Program-made: the position numbers and the translations under genes | Part shown: positions 24,240 through 35,283 of the stretch, piece after piece | How positions within the stretch are numbered: the first letter of the stretch is position 1 | How the letters are laid out: every line of letters starts with the position of its first letter | Assembly: GCF_002584535.1 (NCBI RefSeq) | Contig: NZ_NUOT01000051.1 | Span: 11,645-75,644 of the forward strand | Direction: 5' to 3' | Length of the DNA: 64,000 nucleotides | Source: Bacillus cereus | Lineage (GTDB): Bacteria > Bacillota > Bacilli > Bacillales > Bacillaceae_G | The notes under the pieces: generated by a model | What the model saw: only the letters and a program-made list of their open reading frames with translations | The model's database searches: none | Told to the model about the DNA's origin: nothing

Positions 24240-25751
24240 CTATGCATGAGTACGCTTGACTACCTGCACATATTTTCTCACAGTTGCCACAGATACATTA
24301 TATATATTTCCAAGTTCGGCCTGTGTCATTTTATTTTTCTGCTGACCGCGCACAATATATTCGATTGCGGCAGACCAACCAAACACATTCGTAAAGACCG
24401 TTCCAGATGTATATAAACGTATAAACGTACAAAACCAAAAATGCAAGCATTCTTCAATTAATTCATCTTCTTTATTTGTATAATTATATAAAGCATCCGC
24501 AACCCGAATACATTGTTCAAACGGTTGTAACTCGCTCGGAATACTCTTATGGCTATTCATCAAGAAGAAGTATTTTGCCAATTGCGAAACAATCGGCACA
24601 CGATTTTTCGCCTGCATCACATCAAAGAAAAAACCAATTTTCTCAGGTGTTGTTAATTCATTCATTAAATATAGTGCTAACATTTGTTCTTCCAACGTTT
24701 CACTTTGCTGGAAAGATTTCCGTAGCTCTTCAAATAAAACATTCTGTCCCTCATCAGCTAGATTTAAAGCATTCCACGGCTCTTTCCCTTTTTTATCAGG
24801 ATGTAATTCTACAACAGATTGCCACATCTTTTCCGCTGTCTGTTGATCTTTTATCATATAAGCAGAGTATGCGAACCAATAGTAAAAGCTGACATCTCCT
24901 TCATAGCCTTGGCGCTTTAATAACCTTAACCATTTATATGCCGATTCAAAGTGACCAATTGTTGCAAATGTTGTTCCTAGCTTTAATCGATGCTCAAATG
25001 ATATCGGATATACTGATTCTAGTTGATTTGCTAACGATTCTGCTTGCTTGTGCTCTCCAATTGAATATAGAAAAATAAGCGTATTACATAACGCATGCAT
25101 ATTACCAGGATTTTTCTCTAAAATCATTTCTGTTAACTTTAATGCTTTATCTACATTTCCTAACTGAAAATGAGCAATTGCTAAATTATTATAACCCGAC
25201 CAAAATTCTGGATAATCTTTCGTAACAATTTCAAGTGTAGCAATCGCTTCTTCTAATTGTCCGTTACGAATGTAACGATTCGCCTCTTCCTGCATAACAA
25301 TTAGTTCATCTTCATCTTCAAGCTCTTCCGCATCCATTGATTCTTCTTCCATAATCTCAAGTAACTCTAACGTCTCTTCCACAAATTCTTTCTCTGTAGC
25401 TATCTCTAAATATTGCTCCGCATACTTCTTTGCTTGCTGAAACAGACCAAGATATGCGTAATTATTTGCTACAAAATAATAACACTGTTCAATATCAGCT
25501 TGTGAACGGATAAGTTTCAAGAAAATTTGATTCGATTCTTGATACTCTCCCACCTCAGATAATACAGTTGCTAATTGACATAAAATAAACGGCTCTTTCT
25601 CACTTTGTGCCGCTCTACGAAAATATTTAATCGCATCTTGTAATTTATGACCTTGATAAGACCTCATCCCTTTTTTATAAAAGAAATCAGCTAATTGATT
25701 AAATGAGATAACTTGTCCGTTCTCCTTAAATATTCTTTGATTTTTCCCCAT
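24240..25751 (-). CDS. Tetratricopeptide repeat protein (YvcD-like)
   Basis: A 503-aa cytosolic protein of tandem TPR helices in the first ~330 residues (SYQGHKLQDAIKYFRRAAQS, NLAIAHFQLGNVDKALKL), an acidic stretch near residue 150, and a C-terminal segment ending in a helix-turn-helix-like ELGNIYNVSVATVRKYVQVVKR. The start was set at MGKNQRIF because TGGAGGA lies six bases upstream; the longest frame adds 25 residues without a site. It lies upstream of trxB, same strand. The role is unknown; TPRs suggest protein partners. Confidence 0.9.
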   Translation of the reverse strand: MGKNQRIFKENGQVISFNQLADFFYKKGMRSYQGHKLQDAIKYFRRAAQSEKEPFILCQLATVLSEVGEYQESNQIFLKLIRSQADIEQCYYFVANNYAYLGLFQQAKKYAEQYLEIATEKEFVEETLELLEIMEEESMDAEELEDEDELIVMQEEANRYIRNGQLEEAIATLEIVTKDYPEFWSGYNNLAIAHFQLGNVDKALKLTEMILEKNPGNMHALCNTLIFLYSIGEHKQAESLANQLESVYPISFEHRLKLGTTFATIGHFESAYKWLRLLKRQGYEGDVSFYYWFAYSAYMIKDQQTAEKMWQSVVELHPDKKGKEPWNALNLADEGQNVLFEELRKSFQQSETLEEQMLALYLMNELTTPEKIGFFFDVMQAKNRVPIVSQLAKYFFLMNSHKSIPSELQPFEQCIRVADALYNYTNKEDELIEECLHFWFCTFIRLYTSGTVFTNVFGWSAAIEYIVRGQQKNKMTQAELGNIYNVSVATVRKYVQVVKRTHA

Positions 25752-25890
25752 ATATCCTCCAGTTTTTTGTTTTCTTCGCTCATACACTTTTCTATTTATA
25801 AGTATAAACGATTCCGTAAAAAACAAAACAGTATATTATAATCAATTATTTCCTTTTTATTCATAAAAAGAGAAGGAAAATGTTACATTT

Positions 25891-26406
25891 TTAACATTGA
25901 CCTTCTTCTCTAGCTGCCATTTCTTCCTTCGTATAAATGATACGCATTGGATTTCCACCTACAAAAGCTCCACTTGGTACATCACGATGAACGAGCGTAC
26001 CTGCTGAAACAATAGCACCGTCACCAATCTTCACACCTGGCAATACAGTTGAATTCGCTCCAATCATCACTTCATTCCCTATGATTACTTCTCCAAGACG
26101 ATATTCCGTAATTAAATATTCATGAGCTAAAATCGTTGTGTTGTAGCCAATTACTGAATTCGTTCCAACTGTAATCTTCTCCGGAAACATAATATCTGGC
26201 ATTACCATAAGTGCAAATGATGTTTGCTCTCCGACTTTCATTCGTAAAAATGTGCGATACAACCAATTTTTCATAGATAAAAATGGTGTATATCGTGCAA
26301 TTTGAATAACAATAAAATTTTTCATTACCTTAAAAAAAGACACTGTTTTATATACATTCCATAATGAATTTGCTCCTGAAACAGGGTAGCGCGTTATACG
26401 TCGCAC
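25891..26406 (-). CDS. Left-handed beta-helix acyltransferase (YvoF-like)
   Basis: A 171-aa protein with hexapeptide repeats (VIGYNTTIL, VIGNEVMIGANSTVLPGVKIGDGAIVSAGTLVH) and the ending GAFVGGNPMRII typical of O-acetyltransferases. The start was set at a GTG (protein then begins MRRITRYPVSGANS) because AAGGGGAGAG lies just upstream; the longer frame runs back into ppaX. It follows ppaX by about 20 bases, as yvoF does in B. subtilis. The acceptor substrate is unknown. Confidence 0.9.
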   Translation of the reverse strand: MRRITRYPVSGANSLWNVYKTVSFFKVMKNFIVIQIARYTPFLSMKNWLYRTFLRMKVGEQTSFALMVMPDIMFPEKITVGTNSVIGYNTTILAHEYLITEYRLGEVIIGNEVMIGANSTVLPGVKIGDGAIVSAGTLVHRDVPSGAFVGGNPMRIIYTKEEMAAREEGQC

Positions 26407-26428
26407 TTTGCTCTCTCCCCTTATCCAC

Positions 26429-27067
26429 TTACTCAGACAAAATAGATAATAAATCACTCATTTTATCTAATACATAATCCGGCTTATACGATTCTAAGTA
26501 TTCTCTACCTTTAATCGTCCATGCAACCGCTGCTGTTTTCGTGCCTGCATTTTGTCCGCCTACTATATCATGATGGTTATCTCCAACCATTAAAGTTTCT
26601 TCTGGTTTCGCATCCAATAGTTTTAATGCTTTTTGAATAGGTTCTGGATGTGGTTTCACATGCTGTACATCATCAATTGTCACAACAACATCAAAGAACT
26701 CATTTAACTTCGAAAGCTTTAAACCCATTTCTACTGTTTGTCTTGCCTTCGTTGTTACAATTCCAATTTTATAATCTTGTTTCTTTAATTCCCGAACTGT
26801 TTCATAGACAGTTTCATATTCTTCCACTAATTCGTCATGATGGTCATGATTATACTGACGATAGCACTGAATCATCTCATCCACTTTATCCTCATCCATT
26901 GAACTAAACGTCTCATGCAAAGATGGACCGATAAATGGCAATACATCCTCACGCTTATACTGATCTGGATAGTACTTATGTAACGTGTGTAAAAAAGAAG
27001 AAATAATAAGTTCATTTGTATTTATTAATGTTCCATCTAAATCAAATAACACTGTATTTATTTTCAT
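26429..27067 (-). CDS. ppaX: Pyrophosphatase PpaX
   Basis: A 212-aa HAD-superfamily hydrolase with nucleophile motif [12 protein letters not shown], cap domain, motif II (GIVTTKAR) and motif IV ([16 protein letters not shown]). It hydrolyses the pyrophosphate released when HprK/P dephosphorylates P-Ser-HPr. The location in hprK-lgt-ppaX-yvoF supports this specific call over a generic phosphatase. Confidence 0.95.
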   Translation of the reverse strand: MKINTVLFDLDGTLINTNELIISSFLHTLHKYYPDQYKREDVLPFIGPSLHETFSSMDEDKVDEMIQCYRQYNHDHHDELVEEYETVYETVRELKKQDYKIGIVTTKARQTVEMGLKLSKLNEFFDVVVTIDDVQHVKPHPEPIQKALKLLDAKPEETLMVGDNHHDIVGGQNAGTKTAAVAWTIKGREYLESYKPDYVLDKMSDLLSILSE

Positions 27068-27133
27068 ATGTTAAAGTCCTTTCACTGGCTAAATATGAAA
27101 GAAGCAGCATCTCATATAAGATGCTACTTTTTT

Positions 27134-27946
27134 CTAGTTTTCTGAATATCTTTTATCAGCTTGCCCCATTTTACGTCTCACAATAATGAAAATGATTGAA
27201 ATCACAACAAGCCCGATGGACACCACTTGCGCAATGCGAAGCGGCCCTAACATTAAGCTATCCGTACGTAAGCCTTCCACAAAGAAGCGTCCTACCGAAT
27301 ACCAAATTAAGTACGTAAAGAATAATTCACCACGACGTAAATTCGCTTTGCGTAATAACAATAATACAATTACCCCTGCAAAATTCCATAATGATTCATA
27401 TAAGAACGTTGGATGATAATATACTCCATCAATATACATTTGATTCACTATAAACTCTGGTAAATGTAAGCTCTCTAAAAACTGTCTTGTTACTTCACCG
27501 CCGTGAGCCTCTTGGTTCATAAAGTTCCCCCAGCGTCCAATTGCTTGCCCAAGAAGAATACTTGGTGCTGCAATATCAGCTAGCTTCCAGAATGAAAGAC
27601 CACGCTTTCTCGCAAAAATAATTCCTGTAATAACCGCTCCAATTAAGCCACCATGAATCGCCAAGCCACCTTGACGAATATTAATAATTTGGCGTGGGTC
27701 TTGCATATAATATTCCCACTCAAAAATAACATAGTATGCACGTGCGCAAATAATTGCAATTGGTACTGCAATTAAAACAAGATCAATAAAAGTATCTTTT
27801 GGAATACCTAATCGTTCACCCTCGCGTGTAGCTAACCAAAGTCCAAGCAAAACACCTGTCCCAATAATAATCCCATACCAATAGACTGGGAATGGTCCAA
27901 GTTGAATCGCTACACGATCTAGCTGTGGTACAGAACCTAACAGCAT
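27134..27946 (-). CDS. lgt: Prolipoprotein diacylglyceryl transferase
   Basis: A 270-aa membrane enzyme that transfers diacylglycerol from phosphatidylglycerol to the lipobox cysteine of prolipoproteins. Seven hydrophobic segments are seen, with the Lgt signature [14 protein letters not shown] and conserved HGGLIG. It lies 23 bases after hprK. Confidence 0.97.
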   Translation of the reverse strand: MLLGSVPQLDRVAIQLGPFPVYWYGIIIGTGVLLGLWLATREGERLGIPKDTFIDLVLIAVPIAIICARAYYVIFEWEYYMQDPRQIINIRQGGLAIHGGLIGAVITGIIFARKRGLSFWKLADIAAPSILLGQAIGRWGNFMNQEAHGGEVTRQFLESLHLPEFIVNQMYIDGVYYHPTFLYESLWNFAGVIVLLLLRKANLRRGELFFTYLIWYSVGRFFVEGLRTDSLMLGPLRIAQVVSIGLVVISIIFIIVRRKMGQADKRYSEN

Positions 27947-27969
27947 ATGTATGACCTCCCTCTTCCAAA

Positions 27970-28899
27970 TTACTCTTGATTTCCTAGCTCAATCGCACTC
28001 ATTAGACGCTCTGAAAATTGCTGAGCTGCATTGACTCCCATTCGTTTTAATCTGAAGTTCATCGCTGCTACTTCAATAATAACAGCCAAGTTTCGACCAG
28101 GACGAACTGGTAGTGTAATCTTCGTAAGTTCTGTATCTATAATTTTCATTTTCTCTTCATCAAGACCGAGGCGATCATAATTTTTCTTTTGATCCCAAAT
28201 CTCAAGATTAATTACAAGTGTAATACGCTTATAGTTTCGCACCGCACCTGCACCAAATAGCGTCATGACGTTAATAATACCTAGACCACGAATTTCTAAT
28301 AAATGCTCAATTAAATCTGGAGAACTTCCTACTAGCGTATCTTCATCTTCTTGACGAATTTCTACGCTATCGTCCGCCACTAAGCGATGACCACGCTTTA
28401 CAAGCTCAAGTGCTGTTTCACTTTTCCCGACACCACTTTGACCTGTAATTAAAACACCAACTCCGTAAATATCTACTAATACACCGTGAACGGCAGTTGT
28501 TGGCGCTAACTTACCTTCTAAATAGTTCGTTAAGCGACTTGATAATCTTGTTGTCGTTTGTGCAGAACGCAAAAGAGGTACACCAGATTCACGTGACGCT
28601 TGCAATAATTCCTCAGGTACATCTTGACTACGAGTTACGATAATACAAGGCGTCTCTTCTGTACAAAGAGCTGTCATTCTTTCTTGCTTCTGTTCGCTTG
28701 TTAATGTATCAAAAAACGTAAGCTCTGTTTTTCCAAGAAGCTGCACACGATCTGCTGGATAATATGTAAAGAATCCTGCCATTTCAATTCCAGGTCGCGA
28801 TAAATCACTTGTATCAATTGGACGATGAATCCCTTCTTCACCACTTACTAATTCCAATTGAAATTGTTCAATTAAATCTTTTGTCCTTACTTTTGGCAT
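27970..28899 (-). CDS. hprK: HPr kinase/phosphorylase
   Basis: A 309-aa bifunctional enzyme that phosphorylates and dephosphorylates Ser46 of HPr and Crh, the central switch of CcpA catabolite control. Walker [12 protein letters not shown] (about residue 150), LVADDSVEI and the signature [10 protein letters not shown] are present. The start was set at MPKVRTKDL, where GGAGGT lies seven bases upstream; the longest frame adds 12 residues. It is the first gene of hprK-lgt-ppaX-acyltransferase. Its substrate Crh is encoded about 13 kb away in the same window. Confidence 0.97.
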   Translation of the reverse strand: MPKVRTKDLIEQFQLELVSGEEGIHRPIDTSDLSRPGIEMAGFFTYYPADRVQLLGKTELTFFDTLTSEQKQERMTALCTEETPCIIVTRSQDVPEELLQASRESGVPLLRSAQTTTRLSSRLTNYLEGKLAPTTAVHGVLVDIYGVGVLITGQSGVGKSETALELVKRGHRLVADDSVEIRQEDEDTLVGSSPDLIEHLLEIRGLGIINVMTLFGAGAVRNYKRITLVINLEIWDQKKNYDRLGLDEEKMKIIDTELTKITLPVRPGRNLAVIIEVAAMNFRLKRMGVNAAQQFSERLMSAIELGNQE

Positions 28900-29013
28900 A
28901 TGTAAACCTCCACTCCGCTGCGGGTTCAGTCTCATTTGATGTAAAATTCCATTCTAACCGATATTGTACCATTTTTTTCTGAAAACAAGAAATATGGTTT
29001 CTAGTAAATAGAA

Positions 29014-29046
29014 AAAAACATTTCATGAGCGTCATGAAATGTTTTT
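29014..29046 (-). terminator. Terminator after the YvlD-like gene
   Basis: A 15-base perfect stem AAAAACATTTCATGA/TCATGAAATGTTTTT with a three-base loop, located between the YvlD-like stop and hprK. Confidence 0.88.
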
Positions 29047-29061
29047 CTTTTTGTCATTTTT

Positions 29062-29436
29062 CTACTTCTTTTCAGCTAATGGCTCGACAATTACTTTATC
29101 AATTAGCATATTTAAAATCGAAATACAAATTGCCGCCAGAATTGCTACACCAAATCCTGATATGTTAAAAGCGTCACCTAATAAAGAATCTGTCATCTCT
29201 AACGTAATTGCATTAATTACAATTAGGAAGAAGCCAAATGTTAAAACAGTAATCGGTAACGTAATTAAAATTAATAACGGTTTTACAAACACATTTAAAA
29301 TCGATAAAATAATGCTCGCGATAATCGCGGTTTGTATGTTTTCTATGTAAAATGCGTCTGGTGCAATTCCCTTCAGAAGACCTGATACTACAATTAACAC
29401 AACGCTATTTACAAGAAGTGATAGAATCCATCTCAT
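29062..29436 (-). CDS. Phage-holin-IV-type membrane protein (YvlD-like)
   Basis: A 124-aa protein with four hydrophobic segments (starting near residues 3, 28, 57, 92) and the NxxVxPxLxxxxLPxTxLTFG pattern seen in the family. B. subtilis yvlD lies in yvlABCD upstream of hprK; only the yvlD homologue is present here. The start was set at MRWILSLL, 12 bases after an AAAAGG site. The exact function is unknown. Confidence 0.85.
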   Translation of the reverse strand: MRWILSLLVNSVVLIVVSGLLKGIAPDAFYIENIQTAIIASIILSILNVFVKPLLILITLPITVLTFGFFLIVINAITLEMTDSLLGDAFNISGFGVAILAAICISILNMLIDKVIVEPLAEKK

Positions 29437-29504
29437 TTTCTTACACATCCTTTTGACATATATACTTAATCATACGCTAATGGATTGTAAACGCCAAGTG
29501 ACCA

Positions 29505-29695
29505 TTTAAAAAACGATACAAAACCTTTCCTTTTTAGTGAGAGAGAGCGTCCGCCCATGCATAGAAGCAGGACCCATGACATGCGAAGACAGAAGGGGAA
29601 ACTGAATAGAGGCCACCTTTGGACCTCGGAACCATGATTTGTATGATAAAAATCGAAATGAGTTTATATAACAACTTATTCCAGCCCTTATACTT
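29505..29695. repeat. Possible interspersed repeat (bcr1-like), copy B
   Basis: This fills most of the 29437-29752 gap. It starts ACCTTTCC-TTTTTAGTGAGAGAGAGC and ends TATATAACAACTTA, resembling 9600-9805 in order and spacing of motifs. There is no open frame of note. The assignment to the bcr1 repeat of the B. cereus group is a guess from length and location. Confidence 0.4.
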
Positions 29696-29735
29696 GTATA
29701 CCTATTACGCTAAATCCTCTCCCAAACCAAAGCAA

Positions 29736-29760
29736 GGAGCCAGCCAATCGGCTTAGCTCC
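29736..29760 (-). terminator. Weak hairpin at the uvrA stop codon
   Basis: GGAGCTAAGCC / GGCTGGCTCC can pair around GATT and spans the uvrA stop codon; only a short T-rich stretch follows on the minus strand, so termination strength is doubtful. Confidence 0.45.
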
Positions 29761-32623
29761 CTACTTCAACCTCTTTCATTTTCTCTTTCATACGAGCTGT
29801 ATCACGCTGTAGAATTTCTTTTAAATACTTTCCTGTATAGGAACGCTCTTCTTTAACCACTTGTTCCGGTGTACCCGATGCAACGATTTGACCACCTTTG
29901 TCTCCACCTTCTGGACCAAGGTCAACAATGTAATCAGCTGTCTTAATTACATCTAAATTATGCTCAATTACAAGCACTGTCTCACCACTTTCAACAAGTC
30001 GCTGTAATACTTCTAGAAGGCGTGCAATATCATGTGCATGTAAACCAGTCGTTGGCTCATCTAAAATATATAACGTACGACCTGTAGAACGGCGATGTAA
30101 TTCAGATGCTAATTTCACACGCTGCGCCTCACCGCCTGATAGCGTAGTAGCCGGCTGTCCTAATTTCATATATCCTAGTCCTACATCTACAAGCGTCTGT
30201 AATTTCCTTTTAATTTTCGGGATATTCGCAAAGAACTCTACCCCATCTTCAATTGTCATTCCTAATACTTCAGAAATGTTCTTATCTTTATATTTTACTT
30301 CTAACGTTTCGCGGTTATAACGTTTACCGTGACATACTTCACACGGAACATATACATCCGGCAAGAAGTGCATTTCAATTTTTATAATTCCATCACCGCG
30401 GCAAGCTTCACAGCGACCACCTTTTACGTTAAAACTAAAGCGTCCCTTTTGATATCCACGTACTTTTGCTTCATTCGTTTGTGCAAACACATCACGAATA
30501 TCATCGAACACACCTGTATATGTTGCTGGGTTTGAACGTGGTGTACGCCCAATTGGTGATTGATCAATATCAATAACCTTATCTAAATGCTCAAGACCTT
30601 TAATATCCTTATGTGCTCCTGGCTTACTCTTCGCCTTATATAACTTCTGCGCTAAGGATTTATATAAAACTTCATTGACCATCGTACTTTTTCCAGAACC
30701 AGATACACCAGTTACTGCAACAAATGTCCCAAGTGGGAATGACATCTTCGCATTTTTTAAGTTATTTTCTTTTGCACCAATAATCTCAACTTTACGTCCG
30801 TCCCCTTTACGTCTTTCAAGTGGAACCGGAATAAACTTCTTCCCGCTTAAATATTGACCAGTTAATGAATTTTCATCATTCATCACTTCATCTGGTGATC
30901 CGGCTGACACAACTTGCCCACCATGAATTCCTGCACCAGGGCCGATATCAATCAAGTAATCTGCTGCCATCATTGTATCTTCATCATGTTCAACAACGAT
31001 TAGCGTATTTCCTAAGTCGCGCATTTCCTGTAATGTACGAATCAGACGATCATTATCACGCTGATGCAAACCAATGGAAGGTTCATCTAAAATATATAGT
31101 ACGCCAGTAAGACTTGAACCGATTTGTGTCGCTAAGCGAATACGCTGTGCTTCACCACCTGATAACGTTCCTGCTGCACGGCTTAAAGTTAAATAATCAA
31201 GTCCAACATTAACTAAGAAACCTACTCGCTCTTTAATTTCACGTAAAATTAAACGAGCAATTTGTTCTTGCTTCTCAGTCAATTCAATGTTGGAAAAGAA
31301 ATCATACACTTCCTGAACAGAGTACTTCGTTACATCCGCAATTGTTTTCTCGCCAACAAAAACAGCTAAGCTTTCTGGCTTCAAACGGCCCCCCTTACAT
31401 TTCGGACACGTCTGCTCCGCCATGTACTTCTCCATTTGTTCGCGAATGTAATCAGAACTCGTTTCACGATAACGACGTTCGATATTTGGAATAACACCTT
31501 CAAATAAAATCTCACTTTCTTTCACTTGTCCAAAGTCATTCACATAGCGGAAATATACCTTTTCTTCGCCGCTTCCGTATAGTACTTTATCAAACAAATC
31601 TTTCGGAATATCTTTAACAGGCATATCCATATCAATTCCGTAATGATTGCACACAGATTGTAGCAATTGTGGATAATACTGCGAGCTTGTCGGTTCCCAA
31701 GGAGCAATCGCATGCCCATTTAACGATAAATCCCAGTTTGGAATCACAAGTTCTAAATCTACTTCCAGTTTCGAACCAAGTCCATCACAAGTCGGACAAG
31801 CTCCAAACGGGCTATTGAAAGAGAACATACGCGGCTCTAATTCACCGATTGAAAAACCACAATGCGGGCAAGCATGATGCTCACTAAATAAAAGTTCCTC
31901 TTCTCCAATCACATCGATTAATACACGACCTCCGCCTAGTTTCAATGCGCTTTCAAGAGAATCTGCAAGGCGGCTTGCAACCCCTTCTTTCACAACGATA
32001 CGGTCAATTACGACTTCAATGGAATGCTTCTTGTTTTTATCTAACGTAATTTCTTCAGACACATCAAGCATTTCTCCATCAACACGAACGCGTACATAAC
32101 CTTGTTTCTTTATATCTTCTAACACTTTCACATGCGCACCTTTACGGCCTGATACAATCGGTGCTAACACCTGTAATTTCGTACGTTCTGGATATTCAAG
32201 TACACGATCTACCATTTGTTCTACCGTTTGAGATGTAATTTCAATCCCGTGGTTCGGGCAAATTGGCGTCCCAATACGCGCAAATAATAGACGTAAATAA
32301 TCATAAATCTCCGTTACTGTTCCAACTGTTGAGCGCGGGTTACGGCTCGTCGTTTTTTGATCAATTGAAATCGCTGGAGATAGACCTTCAATTGTATCCA
32401 CATCCGGTTTATCCATTTGTCCTAAAAACTGGCGCGCATACGCGGATAAAGACTCCACGTACCTGCGCTGCCCTTCGGCGTAAATCGTATCAAATGCTAA
32501 CGATGATTTCCCTGAACCAGACAAACCTGTCACAACAACGAGCTGATTTCTCGGAATGGTTACATCAATATTTTTTAAGTTATGCGCCCTCGCACCTTTT
32601 ACAACGATAAAATCTTTGCTCAC
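29753..32623 (-). CDS. uvrA: Excinuclease ABC subunit A
   Basis: A 956-aa nucleotide excision repair protein with two ABC ATPase halves: Walker [10 protein letters not shown] and GVSGSGKST, two LSGGEAQR signatures, and CxxC zinc modules (ACPHCGF...CPTCDG and CEACRGDG...CEVCHG). It recognises DNA damage with UvrB. The start was placed at the GTG giving [15 protein letters not shown], preceded by GGAAGGGTG; another GTG lies three codons upstream. It follows uvrB with almost no gap. Confidence 0.98.
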   Translation of the reverse strand: MSKDFIVVKGARAHNLKNIDVTIPRNQLVVVTGLSGSGKSSLAFDTIYAEGQRRYVESLSAYARQFLGQMDKPDVDTIEGLSPAISIDQKTTSRNPRSTVGTVTEIYDYLRLLFARIGTPICPNHGIEITSQTVEQMVDRVLEYPERTKLQVLAPIVSGRKGAHVKVLEDIKKQGYVRVRVDGEMLDVSEEITLDKNKKHSIEVVIDRIVVKEGVASRLADSLESALKLGGGRVLIDVIGEEELLFSEHHACPHCGFSIGELEPRMFSFNSPFGACPTCDGLGSKLEVDLELVIPNWDLSLNGHAIAPWEPTSSQYYPQLLQSVCNHYGIDMDMPVKDIPKDLFDKVLYGSGEEKVYFRYVNDFGQVKESEILFEGVIPNIERRYRETSSDYIREQMEKYMAEQTCPKCKGGRLKPESLAVFVGEKTIADVTKYSVQEVYDFFSNIELTEKQEQIARLILREIKERVGFLVNVGLDYLTLSRAAGTLSGGEAQRIRLATQIGSSLTGVLYILDEPSIGLHQRDNDRLIRTLQEMRDLGNTLIVVEHDEDTMMAADYLIDIGPGAGIHGGQVVSAGSPDEVMNDENSLTGQYLSGKKFIPVPLERRKGDGRKVEIIGAKENNLKNAKMSFPLGTFVAVTGVSGSGKSTMVNEVLYKSLAQKLYKAKSKPGAHKDIKGLEHLDKVIDIDQSPIGRTPRSNPATYTGVFDDIRDVFAQTNEAKVRGYQKGRFSFNVKGGRCEACRGDGIIKIEMHFLPDVYVPCEVCHGKRYNRETLEVKYKDKNISEVLGMTIEDGVEFFANIPKIKRKLQTLVDVGLGYMKLGQPATTLSGGEAQRVKLASELHRRSTGRTLYILDEPTTGLHAHDIARLLEVLQRLVESGETVLVIEHNLDVIKTADYIVDLGPEGGDKGGQIVASGTPEQVVKEERSYTGKYLKEILQRDTARMKEKMKEVEVGS

Positions 32624-32628
32624 TATTT

Positions 32629-34605
32629 TCACCCTTCCGCTTTTAATTCTAGCAGTAAATCTCTCAGCTCAGCTGCACGCTCGAAGTCTAGTGCTTTTGC
32701 GGCTTCCTTCATTTCTGCTTCCATCTTCGCAATTGTTTTTTCCCGTTCTTTCTTCGTCATTTTCTTAGCTGGCTCCGCTTCATACACTTCAGTTTCTTCT
32801 GCGGCTGTTGTTGCACGAATCACGTCGCGCACTTCTTTTTGAATCGTTTTCGGTGTAATACCATGCTCTTCATTGTAAGCTTCTTGCTTTTGACGACGAC
32901 GTTTCGTCTCTTCAATCGCAATTCCCATTGATTTCGTTATGCGATCTGCATACATAATTACATGGCCATTTTCATTACGTGCTGCACGACCAATTGTTTG
33001 AATTAATGATCGTTCTGAACGTAAGAAACCTTCTTTATCCGCATCTAAAATAGCTACAAGCGATACTTCCGGAAGATCAAGTCCTTCTCGTAATAAGTTA
33101 ATACCGACAAGCACATCGAATTTACCAAGGCGAAGGTCACGAATAATCTCAATTCGCTCCAGCGTCTTAATTTCAGAATGAAGATAGTTTACTTTAATCC
33201 CAACATCTTTTAAGTAATCTGTTAAATCCTCTGACATTTTCTTTGTTAATGTCGTAATTAATACGCGCTCATTTTTCGCAATCCGGTCTTGTATTTCTCC
33301 TAGTAAATCATCAATTTGCCCTTCAATTGGCCTTACATCAATTTGCGGATCTAAGAGCCCAGTTGGACGAATAATTTGCTCCACAACTTCCGGTGCATGT
33401 TCTAGTTCATATGGACCCGGTGTTGCTGATACGTACACAACTTGATTCGTTTTCTCTTCAAACTCTTCAAACATAAGCGGTCTATTATCCATTGCTGACG
33501 GCAAACGGAATCCATGATCAACAAGTACTTGCTTACGCGCTTGGTCTCCGTTATACATCGCTCTTACTTGCGGGACTGTTACGTGTGACTCATCCATCAC
33601 AATTAGGAAATCTTTAGGGAAATAATCTATTAATGTATATGGCGTTGAACCCGCTGGACGGAGCGTCAAATGACGGGAGTAGTTCTCAATCCCCGAACAA
33701 AATCCCATTTCGCGCATCATCTCTAAATCATAACGTGTTCGCTGCTCAATCCGCTGTGCTTCTAACAACTTACCGTTATCATTTAATTCTTTTAAACGTT
33801 CTTCTAATTCTTTTTCAATATTTTCAATAGCAATCTTCATTTTTTCTTCACGTGTAACGAAGTGAGACGCCGGGAAGATTGCCACATGTTCACGTTCTGC
33901 TAATACTTCACCTGTTAAAGCATTCACTTCACGGATACGATCAATCTCATCACCAAAAAACTCAATACGGATACAATGTTCATCAAGCGATGCAGGGAAA
34001 ATCTCGACTACATCCCCTCGCACACGAAATGTTCCACGCTGGAAATCAATATCATTGCGGCCGTACTGCACATCAACAAGTTCACGAAGTAATTGATTGC
34101 GTTCCTTCTCCATACCAACGCGCAGAGAAACAACAAGCTCACGATATTCTTCCGGAGAACCTAAGCCGTAAATACAAGAAACACTCGCTACAATGATGAC
34201 ATCATCTCGTTCAAATAAAGCTGATGTTGCTGAGTGACGCAATTTATCAATCTCATCATTAATTTGTGCATCTTTCTCAATAAACGTATCGGTTTGTGGT
34301 ACATACGCTTCCGGTTGATAATAATCGTAATAACTCACAAAATACTCAACAGCATTGTTTGGAAAGAAATCTTTCAGTTCACTGTACAACTGTCCTGCTA
34401 GCGTTTTATTATGAGCCATTACAAGTGTTGGCTTTTTCACTTCTTTAATAACATTCGAAATCGTAAATGTTTTTCCCGTTCCTGTCGCTCCAAGCAACAC
34501 TTGATGTTTCTTACCATTATTAATCCCTGCTACCAGCTGCTTTATCGCCCTCGGCTGATCACCTTGCGGGGAATATTCTGAGACAATCTCAAATTGATGT
34601 TCCAA
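32629..34605 (-). CDS. uvrB: Excinuclease ABC subunit B
   Basis: A 658-aa DNA damage verification helicase-like protein of the SOS-associated excision repair pathway. Walker [11 protein letters not shown] near residue 40, the beta-hairpin region [16 protein letters not shown] box ([11 protein letters not shown]) and a C-terminal UVR domain ([21 protein letters not shown]) that binds UvrC are visible. AGGAGGTCGG precedes the ATG. It is first in the uvrBA operon. Confidence 0.99.
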   Translation of the reverse strand: MEHQFEIVSEYSPQGDQPRAIKQLVAGINNGKKHQVLLGATGTGKTFTISNVIKEVKKPTLVMAHNKTLAGQLYSELKDFFPNNAVEYFVSYYDYYQPEAYVPQTDTFIEKDAQINDEIDKLRHSATSALFERDDVIIVASVSCIYGLGSPEEYRELVVSLRVGMEKERNQLLRELVDVQYGRNDIDFQRGTFRVRGDVVEIFPASLDEHCIRIEFFGDEIDRIREVNALTGEVLAEREHVAIFPASHFVTREEKMKIAIENIEKELEERLKELNDNGKLLEAQRIEQRTRYDLEMMREMGFCSGIENYSRHLTLRPAGSTPYTLIDYFPKDFLIVMDESHVTVPQVRAMYNGDQARKQVLVDHGFRLPSAMDNRPLMFEEFEEKTNQVVYVSATPGPYELEHAPEVVEQIIRPTGLLDPQIDVRPIEGQIDDLLGEIQDRIAKNERVLITTLTKKMSEDLTDYLKDVGIKVNYLHSEIKTLERIEIIRDLRLGKFDVLVGINLLREGLDLPEVSLVAILDADKEGFLRSERSLIQTIGRAARNENGHVIMYADRITKSMGIAIEETKRRRQKQEAYNEEHGITPKTIQKEVRDVIRATTAAEETEVYEAEPAKKMTKKEREKTIAKMEAEMKEAAKALDFERAAELRDLLLELKAEG

Positions 34606-34765
34606 ACAAAACCGACCTCCTCGTAAAAAATCTGTATTCCCATTTTACCACGAATGCCCATAAAAAAACCAAGAAAACGAACAGATATTCGGTAAAGTTT
34701 TCGACAATCAATATTGAGCAGCACCAACAAACCGCGAATTTTGTATGCTAAGCAAAATTCCACAA

Positions 34766-34816
34766 AAAAAAGCCGATTTCCTGTGTACTGTGCGCTAAGG
34801 GATAAATCGGCTTTTT
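34766..34816 (-). terminator. Terminator between the PhnA-like gene and uvrB
   Basis: AAAAAGCCGATTT/AAATCGGCTTTTT stem around a 24-base loop with A/T runs on both sides. On the minus strand it ends the ArsR operon. Confidence 0.88.
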
Positions 34817-34865
34817 GCTATTAATTTGTTTGCAGTGGTCAAAATTTTATTGTATGAAAAATCAT

Positions 34866-35207
34866 TTATACTTTTTTAACAAATTCTGATTTTAATTTCA
34901 TGGCACCAAAACCATCAATTTTACAATCAATATCATGATCTCCATCAACTAGACGGATATTCTTCACTTTTGTACCGATTTTCACAACTGATGAAGTTCC
35001 TTTTACTTTCAGATCTTTAATAACTGTGACAGAATCACCATCGTTTAACACGTTTCCATTGGCATCTTTAACAACTTTTGTATCCTCATTATTTTCCGCC
35101 CCTGACTCTAAATCCCATTCATGGGCACACTCTGGACAAACAAAAAGATTTCTATCTTCATAAGTGTATTCTGAATTACATTTTGGGCAATTTGGTAAAT
35201 TAGACAT
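34866..35207 (-). CDS. PhnA/YjdM-type zinc-ribbon protein
   Basis: A 113-aa protein with an N-terminal zinc ribbon [10 protein letters not shown]...FVCPEC (residues 7-31) and a C-terminal PhnA domain ([23 protein letters not shown]). The name comes from E. coli PhnA, now known not to be needed for phosphonate use; the biochemical role is unclear. It follows the SulP gene by about 75 bases on the same strand and precedes the operon terminator, so it is likely the last gene of the ArsR operon. Confidence 0.88.
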   Translation of the reverse strand: MSNLPNCPKCNSEYTYEDRNLFVCPECAHEWDLESGAENNEDTKVVKDANGNVLNDGDSVTVIKDLKVKGTSSVVKIGTKVKNIRLVDGDHDIDCKIDGFGAMKLKSEFVKKV

Positions 35208-35283
35208 ATTTTTATTTCCTCCATTTTAAGCTTTTATAAAATCATTAAAAACGTAGATCAACTAAACTTTTTATAGAATACAT

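Noticed and set aside
27101-27127. AGCATCT/AGATGCT hairpin between lgt and ppaX
   Set aside because: Too weak a T run on the minus strand; the genes are conserved as one operon, so I did not call a terminator.
34542-34763. 73-aa minus-strand frame upstream of uvrB
   Set aside because: Overlaps the uvrB start region and ribosome binding site without coding signs.
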